Shown: positions 36,199 through 47,510 of the stretch, piece after piece
Position numbering within the stretch: the first letter of the stretch is position 1
Layout: every line of letters begins with the position of its first letter
Assembly (NCBI GenBank): GCA_031310005.1
Contig: CM062379.1
Location: 7,068,001-7,132,000, forward strand
From: Dactylellina haptotyla
Lineage: Eukaryota; Ascomycota; Orbiliomycetes; Orbiliales; Orbiliaceae
Length of the DNA: 64,000 nt
Direction of reading: 5' to 3'
Position numbers and translations under genes: made by a program
Notes under the pieces: generated by a model
Seen by the model: the letters and a program-made list of their open reading frames with translations, nothing else
Told to the model about the DNA's origin: nothing
Databases searched by the model: none

Positions 36199-36240
36199 TT
36201 AGCCTAAACCCCAGCGCAATAAACCATGACGTTACCCCAC
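36199..36240. promoter_or_regulatory. XlnR-like and CreA-like sites upstream of GH74
   Basis: GGCTAA on the minus strand (36199-36204) matches the XlnR/Xyr1 site GGCTAR. CCCCAG (36209-36214) and CCCCAC (36235-36240) match the complement of the CreA site SYGGRG. All lie 285-326 bp upstream of the xyloglucanase start. These motifs are short and common, so the link to hemicellulase induction and glucose repression is inference. Confidence 0.35.
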
Positions 36241-37556
36241 AAGCGGGATTTGTCTGCGAAATCCGTTCCTGGCTTTCCGACAACCGAACAGAAGAACCAC
36301 AGATGAAACATGTCGTCGTTCCGCCATGGCTTACCCAGACTAGTCACCGGCGGCCTAGGTGGTTGATTCCGAGGATGGAGATTGTACGTTGTAGTTACGG
36401 TTCGAATCCCAAAAGCGCGCCACTGTGTTGCCCCAAATTAGTCTGAGCTACAAACTGCGAGATTACTGAGAGGATTTAAACAAGGTAAATTTATAAAGTA
36501 GCATCCCTACAGGCTTTATGCCTGTTATCAATATATCAGATGTCGAATTGCTAGTGTTTGTTTGTGTTGACCCTGTTGCAACCCCTGGCTTAGTGATATT
36601 CGACGTCCGTGATCATATGAATACAAGGTGACAGGCAGATGTCGCTAGCGTCTCGTCGCTCGACGTAGCTGGAGAAGAAAGGGGAAGGTGTCTATCGACG
36701 AACCATGGTGACCATCTGCATACCATGGTACGCTTTTCGCCCCAGTTAATCCGCGCTGTTTCAGCAATGGAATTGGCCGCAAGTTAATCCGACGCTAGCT
36801 GGATTGGTGGGGCCTTGTGATCCATTTCCGCCATTACGGGCCGCTAGTCCCTGAAGCAACAACAACAACAGCGCAGAATCCCGATCGTGAGAATGTTGTG
36901 CGAAATTGGAAATTCCTTGGTATACGGACAGCAAGTATTGATTGTCGCTGAAAGTAAATTTGAGAAAGAGAAGAACCTTCTCACAAGGTAGATACGTTGC
37001 AAATTTTCATTACTCAAACATTAGAGTGAAATATACAGAGTAACTAATAGTGGAATTAAAAGCAGCAGTAATGAGAGGTTACTGGTAAGCTCCAGCCCTA
37101 TAGTAGGGGAGTTTTGATTCCTCGCAAGCCCTCAAGGCCTAGGGCTTATAGATAGCGAAAATATACTTTTCTTCAGCGTTAAAAATTATATATATTAATA
37201 AGAAAGCTAATAAACAACTAATCTCCAGCCCAGGCGCCTGCGACTGAAACTGTGACTAACTATCATAAAATAAATGAACTATGGATAAGACACAAAATCT
37301 ATGGTCATCGAATCTATCAATCTATTATTTACTGGTTCGTACAGATTATATATTAGTAAAAAAGGGCAATTATATCCAGACTAGGCTTGTCTTTTCCTTC
37401 GGGATATTAAAACGAAACCATCGCGCGGTTCAGGGCTGCTAGCCACTGGATGTTACTAAAGTGTTAGCTTCGATTATCTTAATATATTTTTCTTAGATCG
37501 ATTATGACTTGCATACCTGAAAATAATTTTGGACTTATACGCTCAGCTTCGCCCAT

Positions 37557-38398
37557 TTACACCTTACCGACCACAAATTCGGCTGCCTCTTTTGACTTGA
37601 GCTCATAGATCCAGTGTGCACCAACAGGTATGGCGATTTCTTTACAAATTAGGTCACTGTCGTAACAGATTCTCTTCGCTTTTGCGTCAAGTCCTTTACC
37701 AAATTTGTATTTCTGTTCCGGATCTCCAAAAGTTACGACCGCATTTACCCTATTCGCCATCTCTTGTGGTAGACCTTCAATGGCTCTATGCACAATCTGT
37801 GCTCCTTGGCTATTGATGAGACGTTTTCGAGTTAACCACACCGCTCTTAGTAGTAGATAATTATAAGCGTAGGGATGGAGTTTATTGCTTACCTATAGCC
37901 AGATATTATTATTTTGGTTTTAGAGCAATCGCAAGCTTTCTTAATCCACTTGGTTAGTTCAGAAGCTCCGAATGGGCTACCGCGTTGAAAATAAGTTGAC
38001 GTCTCAGCTGAGTAGCGGACGCCCTGCAAGGCGAGTGCTTCTTTTCCACCTGGGAGGACTCGTTGTAGCGCATGAGCAAAATGAGGACCAACCGCTATGC
38101 CCATATTACCTGGTTTGTCCCAGGTACCGCGAACGAAGATTAAAGTATATGGCTTGCATTCGCCAGTTTTGACATCATTAGCATCTTTCATCGTATCAAT
38201 GACTTCATTCCTCAGCCTGCGATATTCGCCTTTAACCCTGCCAACGTTGCTCTCAATCTTGCTTCCAAGCGAGCCGACAATTTTCCTAATGGACGGGCTC
38301 TCAATCTCATCAAATATGCCCCGAGGTGTGACATCTAGGGGACTCGCGTGAAGATTTTGGAACAAGGAAACGAAAATTATGAAGCCTGCTGCCCACAT
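37557..38398 (-). CDS. Cutinase (CE5 family)
   Basis: Two exons: 38398-37893 and 37809-37557; 252 residues; the 83-bp intron splits the nucleophile codon. Cutinases hydrolyse ester bonds of plant cutin. Signal peptide about 1-18. A family-atypical extension (19-83) with alternating charged residues precedes the alpha/beta-hydrolase core at about 84. The catalytic triad is readable: Ser169 in GYSQG, Asp221 in C-Y-D-S-D-L-I-C (flanked by C217 and C224, as in Fusarium cutinase) and His234 in VGAHW. The oxyanion loop reads FVRGTWDKPGNMG; the usual form is closer to ARGTTEPGNMG, so Glu is replaced by Asp with neighbouring changes. The enzyme is probably active, but substrate preference could differ. 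A TATA-like CTATATATA lies about 170 bp upstream. Its neighbours are GH74 and GH18. Confidence 0.92.
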
Positions 38399-39942
38399 GT
38401 TTCGATAGTTAATAGTGGTGTGCAGTGTTGAAGAGATTTTGTTCCAAGTAGTTTAATTCGCAATTAATTTTAAAAGGGTATTGTATGAATCTAAGGTTGT
38501 TTTCGGTACAGAAATAATGATTAAAATGGTTTAAATAATTGATAACTTGCGGAAGAAATGATAGGTATATATAGAAAAATGGGAGATACTTCTACGATTT
38601 TTCGATTGTAACTTCGAGACACTTTATAACGAGGGTTGGGCATTTCAAAATCTCAAACTAGACTCTGGTGCATGCGAAACGGCGGAGCGTGTGCTCATAA
38701 CAGTTAGAAGACCACCGCTACATAGCTATATAGAAGAATTTATCGTCTATACCTAGGTAAATACTGTTCCTTACCGATGTTTAGTCTTGGAATTCAGTTC
38801 ATTCGAGTGACAAATGATTCAGACCAAGGATGGCGTGGTTTGGTTTCGGATACTTAAAACGGTAGCATGATACAACGAATCTTGAGGCTCGTGTTGCCAA
38901 GCGGCCTCGAGACCACGGATCGAGTTTCAAGGGTCAGGACTAGTCCTATTATAGAATGACCAAGAACAAACACATCCATGGTTTGAGGATCGTGCTAGTT
39001 AGACGGTACTAACATGCCCAAGCAAAAAGGAATTTCAGTATATAGTATTGCGGCATCTGCCAACAGATGCGAAGACGGTTTAAAGAGAGATATATCCTTG
39101 GCCCAGTTTTATATTGTATCGGTCTAAATCTAACCCAACTTACTCGCGTGCAAGTTCAGATCAGACAGGGGCTAACGTAGTAAAGATACCCTTGGTACCT
39201 GCATATGCTGGCGCTAGGAAACAGAATTGTCACGCGAAAGAGTAATCAGTAATATCCAATCTTATCGGTCGAAACACCTTGTTCGCGGAACACGATGGAA
39301 TGCATGCGAGCGCACTACACCTGCCTAAAACTCGAGATTGCAGAAGTTCGGCGGTCGATTCGATGGCTATTCGAGCCTCGTGAATGCTGCCTGAACATTT
39401 TTGTCTAGCATCTGGGCCTTGCATATGTGATGACCCGAGCTCTAGCCTTAGTATCATGTAGGTATTTTGTTTCCCGATCCCTGCTTGTTTGTATCCTTGG
39501 TAGCAGAAGATATGTAAGAGTCAAGTGCTTCTTCCAACGCTAAAATTGTTCTGGGCTCGATTGAATGTTGCACGTTGATTAAATATCTCTTTTCTAGCGC
39601 TGTAAGACCTGAACCTTATGAGATCCCAACCTTGCTTTTGTGGCACCTGAGCTTGTCTCCAGGGAATCTTGTCATGCAAGATAATCACTCCCCACTCCGA
39701 TATAAAAGTTTTAAAATTTTATTACTCAATCACTAATGGCATGTGTTTCCAACCTTACTACAAATTTATGAAAAATGAATGCCTTGCTACCATTTGGTGA
39801 CCATATTTCCCTCATAGCTCAATGTAGAGTCCGAAGCTATAAAATGGGAGCTTTGACCTTCTAAAATATGCACTTTGACAAAAAAAAAAAAATCAGGATA
39901 TTGTAACTGTGAAGTTCATGTAGATCAGTTACAACTATAAAG
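38399..39942. other. Divergent region between cutinase and GH18
   Basis: 1.54 kb between two divergent start codons, so it must hold both promoters. A TATATATAG at 38566-38574 could be the cutinase TATA box on the minus strand. An A13 tract precedes the GH18 start by about 60 bp (near 39880-39892). No coding signal. Confidence 0.45.
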
Positions 39943-41166
39943 ATGAAGTTCGGTTCTTTTATTTTATCAATTTGCCTCCTACCCACTCTTTCTATTAGTT
40001 TGATAATACCACCTAACGGCCAGATTTCTGGTAAAGGGAGGTCACAAGTCTGGGTTCAGACATTTGCAACTCCAAACGGCCAGCAACTCAATCTCTTAGA
40101 GCTTCTGAACCACCAGACCCGGGTTACTCATATCTATTTGGCTTCTGTTCACCTTAACAACCCTCCTGGGAATATACATTTGAACGATGCACCGCCAGAT
40201 GATCAACGATTCGACTACGTCTGGCCACAAATCAGGGTTCTCCAACAGAATGGCGTAAAGGTTTTGATGTTACTTGGAGGTGCTGCGCAGGGAAGCTACT
40301 GGAGACTTTCAGGGTCCGATGAAGAAGTATACTATCTAATCCAAACCCAACAAGCATTCTATTTGCTAAATCGACTAACGCGCTGATTATTCGAACAATA
40401 GTTTGAAGCTTACTATCTACCTCTTCTCGCCATCCTAAGGAGGTATTCTATCGACGGTCTTGACCTAGATATAGAAGAAGAGGTAGATGTTTCAGTCCCA
40501 CTTCGGCTTTTGCGTCGACTAGACGCTGATATGGGACCTAATTTCATTTTGACGATGGCACCGGTAGCGTCAGCGATGTTACCTCAGCCATGGGGTGCCG
40601 GTCTCTCGGGTTTCGACTATCGAGAGCTTGATGATAAAGCCGTATCATTTAATAGGCCAGGTGGGAAACTGGTCAACTGGTATAACTGCCAGTTTTATAA
40701 CGGCTGGGGCGATGCAAACTCCGCTAGATATTACAACGCTATCAAGTCGTTAGGGAAATGGGAACCGTCTCGTATCGTGATGGGAGTTCTCGCGAATCCC
40801 GGGAATGGAGGATCCGGATATGTCTCTATGTCGAAGTTAACTGAAACCATCCATCAACTGCGATCGAACTTCCCGGACTTTGGAGGTATAATCGGCTGGG
40901 AGTATTTTAATGCCGGGGGGTCGGAGAAGGTCACTGAGCCAGCACTGTGGGTCAAAGCTATGAGTAACGCGTTGTATGATCCTTACACTCCTCGTCGTAT
41001 CAACTTCCTTACTTCGGTTGTCCCGGAGATTCCTTCGCAATGGCCGGACGCTTTGAATACGCTAAGAGGAGAGGGTGCCAGTTACTTCGAGGCTGTGAAG
41101 GCGCTGAATGTGACGAATGGAGATCTTGTGCAAGCGGAATCTATCCTGTTTCCACCCTCAGCCTAG
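39943..41166 (+). CDS. Secreted GH18 chitinase-like glycoside hydrolase
   Basis: Two exons: 39943-40326 and 40402-41166; 382 residues; 75-bp phase-0 intron with a GTATAC donor. GH18 enzymes cleave chitin or the chitobiose core of N-glycans. Signal peptide about 1-19 (FILSICLLPTLSIS). The TIM barrel shows VKVLMLLGGAAQGSY (second conserved region, about 100-115) and the active-site motif DGLDLDIE at 146-153, with Glu153 as acid/base and both Asp in place. NWYNCQFYNGW and GGIIGWEYFN are the usual late barrel strands. After the barrel, the last 55 or so residues include ASYFEAVKALNVTNGDLVQAES, which could fold as a small UBA/CUE-like helical unit (inference). Single-domain form without LysM or CBM; endo-beta-N-acetylglucosaminidase activity is the main alternative to chitinase. 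It converges on the acetate transporter. Confidence 0.88.
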
Positions 41167-42610
41167 ATGCAGCGGTTGTAAACGAGATTCGCTATGCGTC
41201 GAGTTTAATCGTTCCACGAGAGGGGAGATTCCGATATATACAAATTCTAGTTTTGAGTTTAGTTCAATACCCAATATACTTAGTAGAGTGTGCTTAATAT
41301 TTAGCGAAATTTCGAATTTCATTTTGAGAACAGTTCTAAATCGATTAGGTAGCTCTGTCCAAGGCTCTCACGAGCTCATGTGCATGCAATAAATCTTACG
41401 CTAGCGCAGAGTAATTTGTCACATGCGGATAGTAAATGTTGGCGCGATCTCTCCAATCAAGGCGTCAACCAAGGAAGCTGGCTGCGCAATTCTAGAACAA
41501 GGGTGCGGCCCGGGCAGATGCATAAGTCAAGTCTTGGGTCTTGGGTCTCTTGGCTGTTGTGGTATTTTCGCAAGAAATCGTCGACAACACTTAAGCACTT
41601 TGAGCTTTAGCTTCGGTGCGGCATTGCTGGCTTGGTGAAGAAAAGTGCGGCATCGTGGTTTAAAAGTACCAAAGGACAATCTAGGAGGGTAATATAGCTT
41701 AGTAGTATAGTCAAGTACCTTCATATTTCGCTTTCTTAGTTTGTAAGGTAACCTACACAACGCTGTTGATCGATAAGTAGAACCAAGACGGAACAAGAAT
41801 AAACTTCGGTCAGATGTCCTAGCCTTGATCCGATTAGTATTATTTCCCACAGAAAAAAACCCGCATGGGGCCCACGTGGGGATATTCAGGAACAGAGCCT
41901 GTAGCGTGGGACCTTACCCAGGCAGGTGGGAACAGAGGTCGACCCTGCATCGATCGATCGGGCGGACTACCTTAAGTACGGTGTCGTCATGAAGAACAGG
42001 CAGCTCCTCCCTCCCAGCCTGCCCGGAAAAAGCAGCTCTGTTATCTGAAGCCTTAGCATCTAAATATATGAAGCATGGTCTAGATGCAGCCCTATTCCCA
42101 GATCTTAGACAACTAGCTAGGTCCCTAGCTTTGTTGGCGCTCCACTCGTCAGGCTATTTGCGCCATGATATTTTGAGATTTGGGGTTTCATATCGATAGT
42201 CCGCCCGAGCCTCGTTCTACGACTAGAAGCCCTGGTATGTTTTGGGTTCTGCGATTCAAAAAACTTAGATTCTCTGATAGGCATTTGATTGTCATATTTG
42301 AATGCTCTTCAGTGGTGTTGAAAAGCGCCAAATTCCAGTGCTCCAAATTCCAGTTTTAAGATAGCGAGTTCGCTGTCAAGCCCGATAATTACAGATGAAA
42401 TCAATTAAACCGGCGAAAATCACGGGAACGAAATACCTTAATTTGGCACAATAGCAAATTCCGGAACATTACTCATCATTAAAATTAAATCGTACTTGCA
42501 AACAACTAGCATATGCGTATGGTGGTATAGAAAAATAACATATGAAATTTTGGTATTGCTCAAAGCATTACTAAATTCTTCACAGGCGGACATTCGCTCT
42601 AGAAGTAAAT
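41167..42610. other. Convergent region, GH18 / acetate transporter
   Basis: 1.44 kb between two converging stop codons, long for a 3'-3' interval. It carries the 12-bp inverted repeat at 41958/42197 listed separately. Frames here are short and unrecognisable. Confidence 0.45.
41958..42208. repeat. Pair of 12-bp inverted repeats 239 bp apart
   Basis: TCGGGCGGACTA at 41958-41969 and its exact reverse complement TAGTCCGCCCGA at 42197-42208 bound a 251-bp segment without a gene. Each copy has a TCGAT-type extension nearby. The arrangement could be the ends of a small non-autonomous element, although I see no clear target-site duplication, or paired sites for a zinc-cluster regulator. Confidence 0.4.
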
Positions 42611-43671
42611 TTACACTGCGGACTTCTCGACCTTCTTCTGCTTGCCAGTCTCGCTCCATGGGAAGTGGAGAACGGGGACAGCGAACCAACTAGAAGAATA
42701 ATGTTAGAACCAATAATAATATTTTTTTTTTTTTTTTTTTTGGGGGGGGGGGGGGTGCGCAAAGTGACTAACCTGTTCTTCGCGTCCAAGAGACCAGCCA
42801 AAGCATTATACCAAGCCAAAAACGCGGCCATCATACCGAAAACACCGCCAGCGATGGTGAGGTTCTTTCCAGGAGCACCACCCTCTTCAGTTTGGAAGTG
42901 GGCAATGGAGAGGAAGAGAAAAGCCAAGTCGAGTGTGAAGAAGAGGGAGAAGAAGGCGACAGTGGATCGGAGAGTACACAAGAGAAGGATAGTCGTGAAG
43001 ATCCACCATCCGGTCAAGTAGAATCCGAGAGCAGAGGAAACGTGCTTGGTGGCGACCTCAGTTGGGGTGCCAGGAGTGGAATAAGCGGCAACGACTCCGT
43101 AGCTTTGGTTACCACCAGCGATGATAATGGCGAAACTAAAAAAGACCATTAGAGACTGGTTCAAAAAGTATGCAAGGCTACTCGAAATTACCTGATCCAG
43201 AAACCGCCATACGACGACAGCGCAGTGGCACCGAAGGTGTTACCAACAGCCATCTCCCACATTCCGGCGAGCAACTGAACAAGACCACCATATGCATAGG
43301 CACAGCCGAGCACAATGGAGTTTGTGTGGATTCCTCGAGAGCCAATGTTCACCAAACTAAGGATGAAAGTTGTCAAGGCGAAAGCGGAAAGACCGAGAGG
43401 GGCGGGATTAGCGAATTCACGGAATTGCTTCTTTTTGTATGGACCTTGAATGATTCGATTAATGTTAGAGCAGATGTCTCATTACGGTACAAGAACATTT
43501 AAAGCGTAGTATTGGAGGCACGCGCGACTTACCAGGCATGAAAGCACCACCGTGAGGAGGAAGCATAGACATATTAGTCTGGGTTTGGGCGAGAGGGGCG
43601 CCATTGGTACCGGCACCATTGGTGTACTGGCCCTCCTTCATCTCAGCGACCTCTTGTCCGACAGCTGCCAT
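42611..43671 (-). CDS. Acetate transporter family protein (Gpr1/Fun34/YaaH, AceTr)
   Basis: Four exons: 43671-43533, 43444-43192, 43135-42773, 42689-42611; 277 residues. The family moves acetate/succinate with protons, or modulates acetate sensing, at the plasma membrane (Ady2, AcpA, Gpr1). A polar N-tail of about 48 residues is followed by the hallmark NPAPLGLSAFA (about 59-69) and six hydrophobic helices; FWISFAIIIAGG and NALAGLLDAKNS are other family blocks. The C-tail FAVPVLHFPWSETGKQKK is cytosolic. The last exon is only 79 bp, and the intron before it contains a T20G14 run (plus-strand reading) that automatic gene finders may stumble on. Introns 88, 56 and 83 bp; the first uses an AAG acceptor. 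Substrate is inferred from family; ammonium was an older proposal. Confidence 0.92.
42722..42755. repeat. T20G14 homopolymer tract inside an intron
   Basis: Twenty T followed directly by fourteen G on the plus strand, inside the last intron of the acetate-transporter gene (42690-42772). In the gene's sense this is C14A20, beginning about 17 nt after the donor. Its exact length is uncertain in any assembly because such runs are hard to sequence. Confidence 0.8.
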
Positions 43672-46600
43672 TGTGAAATGGTGTTTAGGTAAAGGATATC
43701 TTTGTCGTTAAAGCGGCGAGATCAAGTGTTATCCAGGAGAGTTTGAAAATGGCTACCACAGCTCACTCCCTTTTTTTTTCGAGGACGGGAAGGAATATAT
43801 ATATTCGGGTTTATGCTTGCTGACCGGCTCTTTCAAAAAGGAAACGGTAACACGAAGCACGCCAGGAGTCACTGTATGGAGGAAAAATGATAAGAGCCTT
43901 TCCAGGGTATCAGATTCGAGTTTATCCATTGTCCGCCAGTCGCACTTTATATACCTGGCACCCACCCTTTCCGAGCGACGATCTGGGGATGAAAGCAACT
44001 AGGATGAGATCATGCAAAATTTCCGCAAGTGCGTCCTCAATCACAAATGCCCTAGCTGGCGGGAGCAAAGGATGAAGGAACATCGGATTCCAGACTCCGG
44101 TTTACGTCCGAATAGGCTGTGGAGTATCGATTATCTCCAGCTTTCTCCAGAACTCCAGATTCGCTACCCCATCATACGATTCTCAGTCTAACGGACATGA
44201 GGCCAAGTCTTGAGAAGGGACCCACATCTGCGACCATAGAATCCGGAGCTTCGCAAATGAGAGCTTAGTTCAAGGCTCGGTGGAGACACGCGAAACCGTC
44301 ATTAGTGCCCATCCAACGGACCTGTTTTTGTCCGAGATTGCAATATTGGGCATGCTCACAAGCAAGGTCACCCTTCGCTCGAATTCTCAACACCTTCACC
44401 CGCAGGAAGATGTGCAGGGGTGGGCACACAAACTCCCATCCACCCGCAGCGTCCCCGCAATTTTGGGCTAGGGCCATTTTTCGCACAGGTCTTGGATGAC
44501 AGTGCATTAAGGTGCCCTTCTTTCGTTTTTCTTTCCTTTTTTCCCTCGCTCGACAGTTTTTTTTTTGGTTTTCCTCGTTTTCTAGGTGTGGTGGATGATC
44601 CAGGCCCGTTTTTCTACAATACCCCAACCGCTTACAGTTTCATGATCTTCAGAGTTTTGAGCTGCCTGGACGAGGGAATATGAGCCTTTCGGAAAGAGCG
44701 GACGGCAGATGCAGGCCCAACTTCCTCAAAAACGGTATAAAGTCACCGTAACCTCTCACAAGGGACAAGATTTCTTAAATCTTGGTCTCACTAAGAGCCT
44801 CTAGTGTTACGCTTGCATGGAATTTGGGAACTTCTTTCTGCCCGCGGATGTGGTTTTCTGCTAGGATTAAATTTCTCTCTTTCTCTTTCATGCGAATAAA
44901 GCTAATGCCTCAATCGCACATTGAGCTCCTCGCGCGTGGCCTGTCCCGTCGACACTGGAGAGAGAAAAGTACACCCGATATCGCGATAGCCAAGCCAATT
45001 GGTGTAGCATTTGTCCGAAGCCACGCAAGTTGAATGATATGAAAGGGGAGCTTCAATACCTGCTTCTCACTGCATGCGATTTGATACCGGACCAAAGGAA
45101 GTTTGATCTTAAAATCAGTGATGGGGCAGGAAACGCCTCCAAATTTCTTTTTTTTCGGTTAAGCGTTCCAACAAGAAAAAAGCTTTTTCGCTGGCGTAAT
45201 TTTGCTGTCTGCCGGTATTGGCATACGCCATGCCAACCGGCTAAAATGGACCACGAATGATATCGCTGCATCGTTCGGACGTGACGCACCAACTAACTTG
45301 AAATCGCCCTTTCGCACAGCGGCATCCAGAGCACACTGCACACTGCACCTTACACACGGATTTGTAACTCAACCTCGTACGGAGCAGCAGCCACCTTTCG
45401 CGGAGGACTTCGTCTGCCGTGATCCGCTCAGAGGTGGGCCTTAGGATGCGCGCTAATATGGGCACATGGCTTGTCGACGATCTTGACGAGTGCTATAACA
45501 TCGATCGTATTGGGCAAATACCATATCGTAATATTAACGTGCTGTAAACCGTCAGCACGCATCTCGTACTGTTCCCCCAAAGGAGCCGATGCAATGCATT
45601 CTCACCGGCTGGGGCCAACCACATCAGCAACACAAGTACTAGACTATCTTCATTCCTCTGTTTGACATTCCTTCGCTCTCTTTCGACCCTGACTTAAAAC
45701 TGTAAACGGTTTGGCAACCCAACAGCCTGAAGAGAACTGGGTAACTGTGCCGCTGGAATCATGTCCGATTGCCCGTGATGAAACTCCAATAAGTGAAGGT
45801 CAATATAAGCATTTTTCTTGGTACATGTCGGCTGCAGCCACCAGCCGGTGCAGGGTACATTCAGTTTAGCATATATCCACCCCGGCCGCTTTTTAAAAGC
45901 TAAGAGGGATCCGGCTCAACACTTAGCTGCTGCCTTGAACCCAGTAATACTGTCCGCTATTAAAATCCAAAATCGTTGGTCAGACTCCTCTTTCAAAATG
46001 CTTGAGATATAGTGGATAAATTATCCGGGCGGCAGATAAGAGACTCAGATCGTGTTTTACTCTCCGTTGGGCTTCGTCTCTTTGAGATCTCTTGTGGAGT
46101 CTTGATTCCATCAAGATTTAGAATACCTCAGCTTAATCTTGACTGGCTGGAGAACTCCGCAACTGTTCCCGTGAACATATAAATCTTCCTTCCTCCAGAT
46201 CAAGCTATTTTTACGGCTGGGCTATGGGTCAGAAATCCAAAAGCTCGAAGTGGATACCCTGTTTTGATGACTAGAGCACTGTTGACAGGAAACGATCTCG
46301 TGAATTGTTCTTGCATCTGGGATGCAGTATGGACCAAATGCATGCATCTTGATTCGCAAGCATCGACCAAGTTTCTCTGGGGGGGTTGTTATCAAGTTCC
46401 TTTCATCCGACCTAATCCTCGCTGGGCATATCCGTGATTGATAGACAGGGTCCACATATATCTGATACGTGAAAACCAATCGATTGCAACCTGCGATCCT
46501 GGCTGACGCACAGGCCAACCTACCGTTTTGCATGGATGATGGATGAAAGTATAGTGAGACCCTTTCGATATTCATTATTCTAGTGGAATGACATACGTCG

Positions 46601-47510
46601 GCCCATCACAACTCAAACCTACTTACAAAGTATATTAATGTTCGTAGTGCACTAAATCCGTTGTTGTAGAATTCTAGAAATGGGATCAGACAAATCGCAT
46701 AACAATCGTGATAAATTCGGAAACCATTTTTATATTTATGTCAGTCGGATCAGCCAAGGACTTGGTTGCCATTATTGGACCTCAATTGCATTGCTTCGAG
46801 TTACTTAGGACGGGGCTCAACAACACCAACCGGGATCCGCAGCGCTATGCAGATGCACCAATGGAGAGCGAGAAATCGAACTCGAAACACCCGGCGACCG
46901 GATGTCACGGTTCCCGGGTTTTCTTATTAGCTAAGCTAGCTCCCTTCAAAGTCGGCTCTTCAGGTGGGTTTCTGTCTGTACTACACAAAAGTCAACGCAT
47001 TTTTAAACTCGGTTTTACAACAACTCTCACAAAGTTGGGTCTTCGATAAAACTTGGCGCCCGGATAGGTATGAAAAATTCGGATATGATGACTAGAGATC
47101 GCAATAACCATATAGAACGGATCGACTAAGCTCTTTCCGACAAACTACCCGACATGCATGCTCTTAGACAGAATTCTACATATCTATGCGACATCATCTG
47201 CTAGCCTAGCGTATCACAAGGCCAACAACCCGCGACTCAAGTTCTTGAGAACTACGACTCGACGAACTCAATTTCCAAGGTAAGACCCTGAAATATGGGT
47301 ATATAATCTACAGTGGAAGTCTCGATTTTCAATTTTAGGTTTTGATCTCTATGGTTTACTCGTAAACCGTTAAATCGGTGAATTTTAGTCATTTCTTAAT
47401 TCTTGTCTCTCGTTTATATTCAATTACAGTGGTTGAATACCACAACTCCACTCATTTATTCATACCTACTTTAGAGAGGAAATTCACTTGTATAGTCCGG
47501 CCTAGCTAGA
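43672..47510. other. Divergent region between acetate transporter and Egh16-like gene
   Basis: 3.84 kb without a supportable gene. On the transporter side, TATATAAA on the minus strand lies at 43946-43953. On the right, TATATAAT near 47300 could serve the Egh16-like gene about 205 bp downstream, perhaps with a long leader. Frames up to 120 codons (for example 44265-44627 and 46222-46575) show no family. Confidence 0.4.

Larger units (their letters stand above)
35915..37556. other. GH74 promoter and region downstream of cutinase
   Basis: 1.64 kb between two minus-strand genes. Nearest GH74 are the TATA and XlnR/CreA-like sites listed separately. The rest (36.3-37.5 kb) is AT-rich and nearly frame-free, with a short CAACAACAACA tract near 36860. 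A B-box-like GGTTCGAATCC at 36399-36409 was checked as a tRNA and rejected. Confidence 0.45.

Noticed and set aside
36399-36409. Perfect tRNA B-box word GGTTCGAATCC with an A-box-like GGCCTAGGTGG upstream
   Set aside because: The T stem pairs for only two base pairs and no acceptor stem can be formed from the flanks; at best a chance match or a tRNA-derived remnant.
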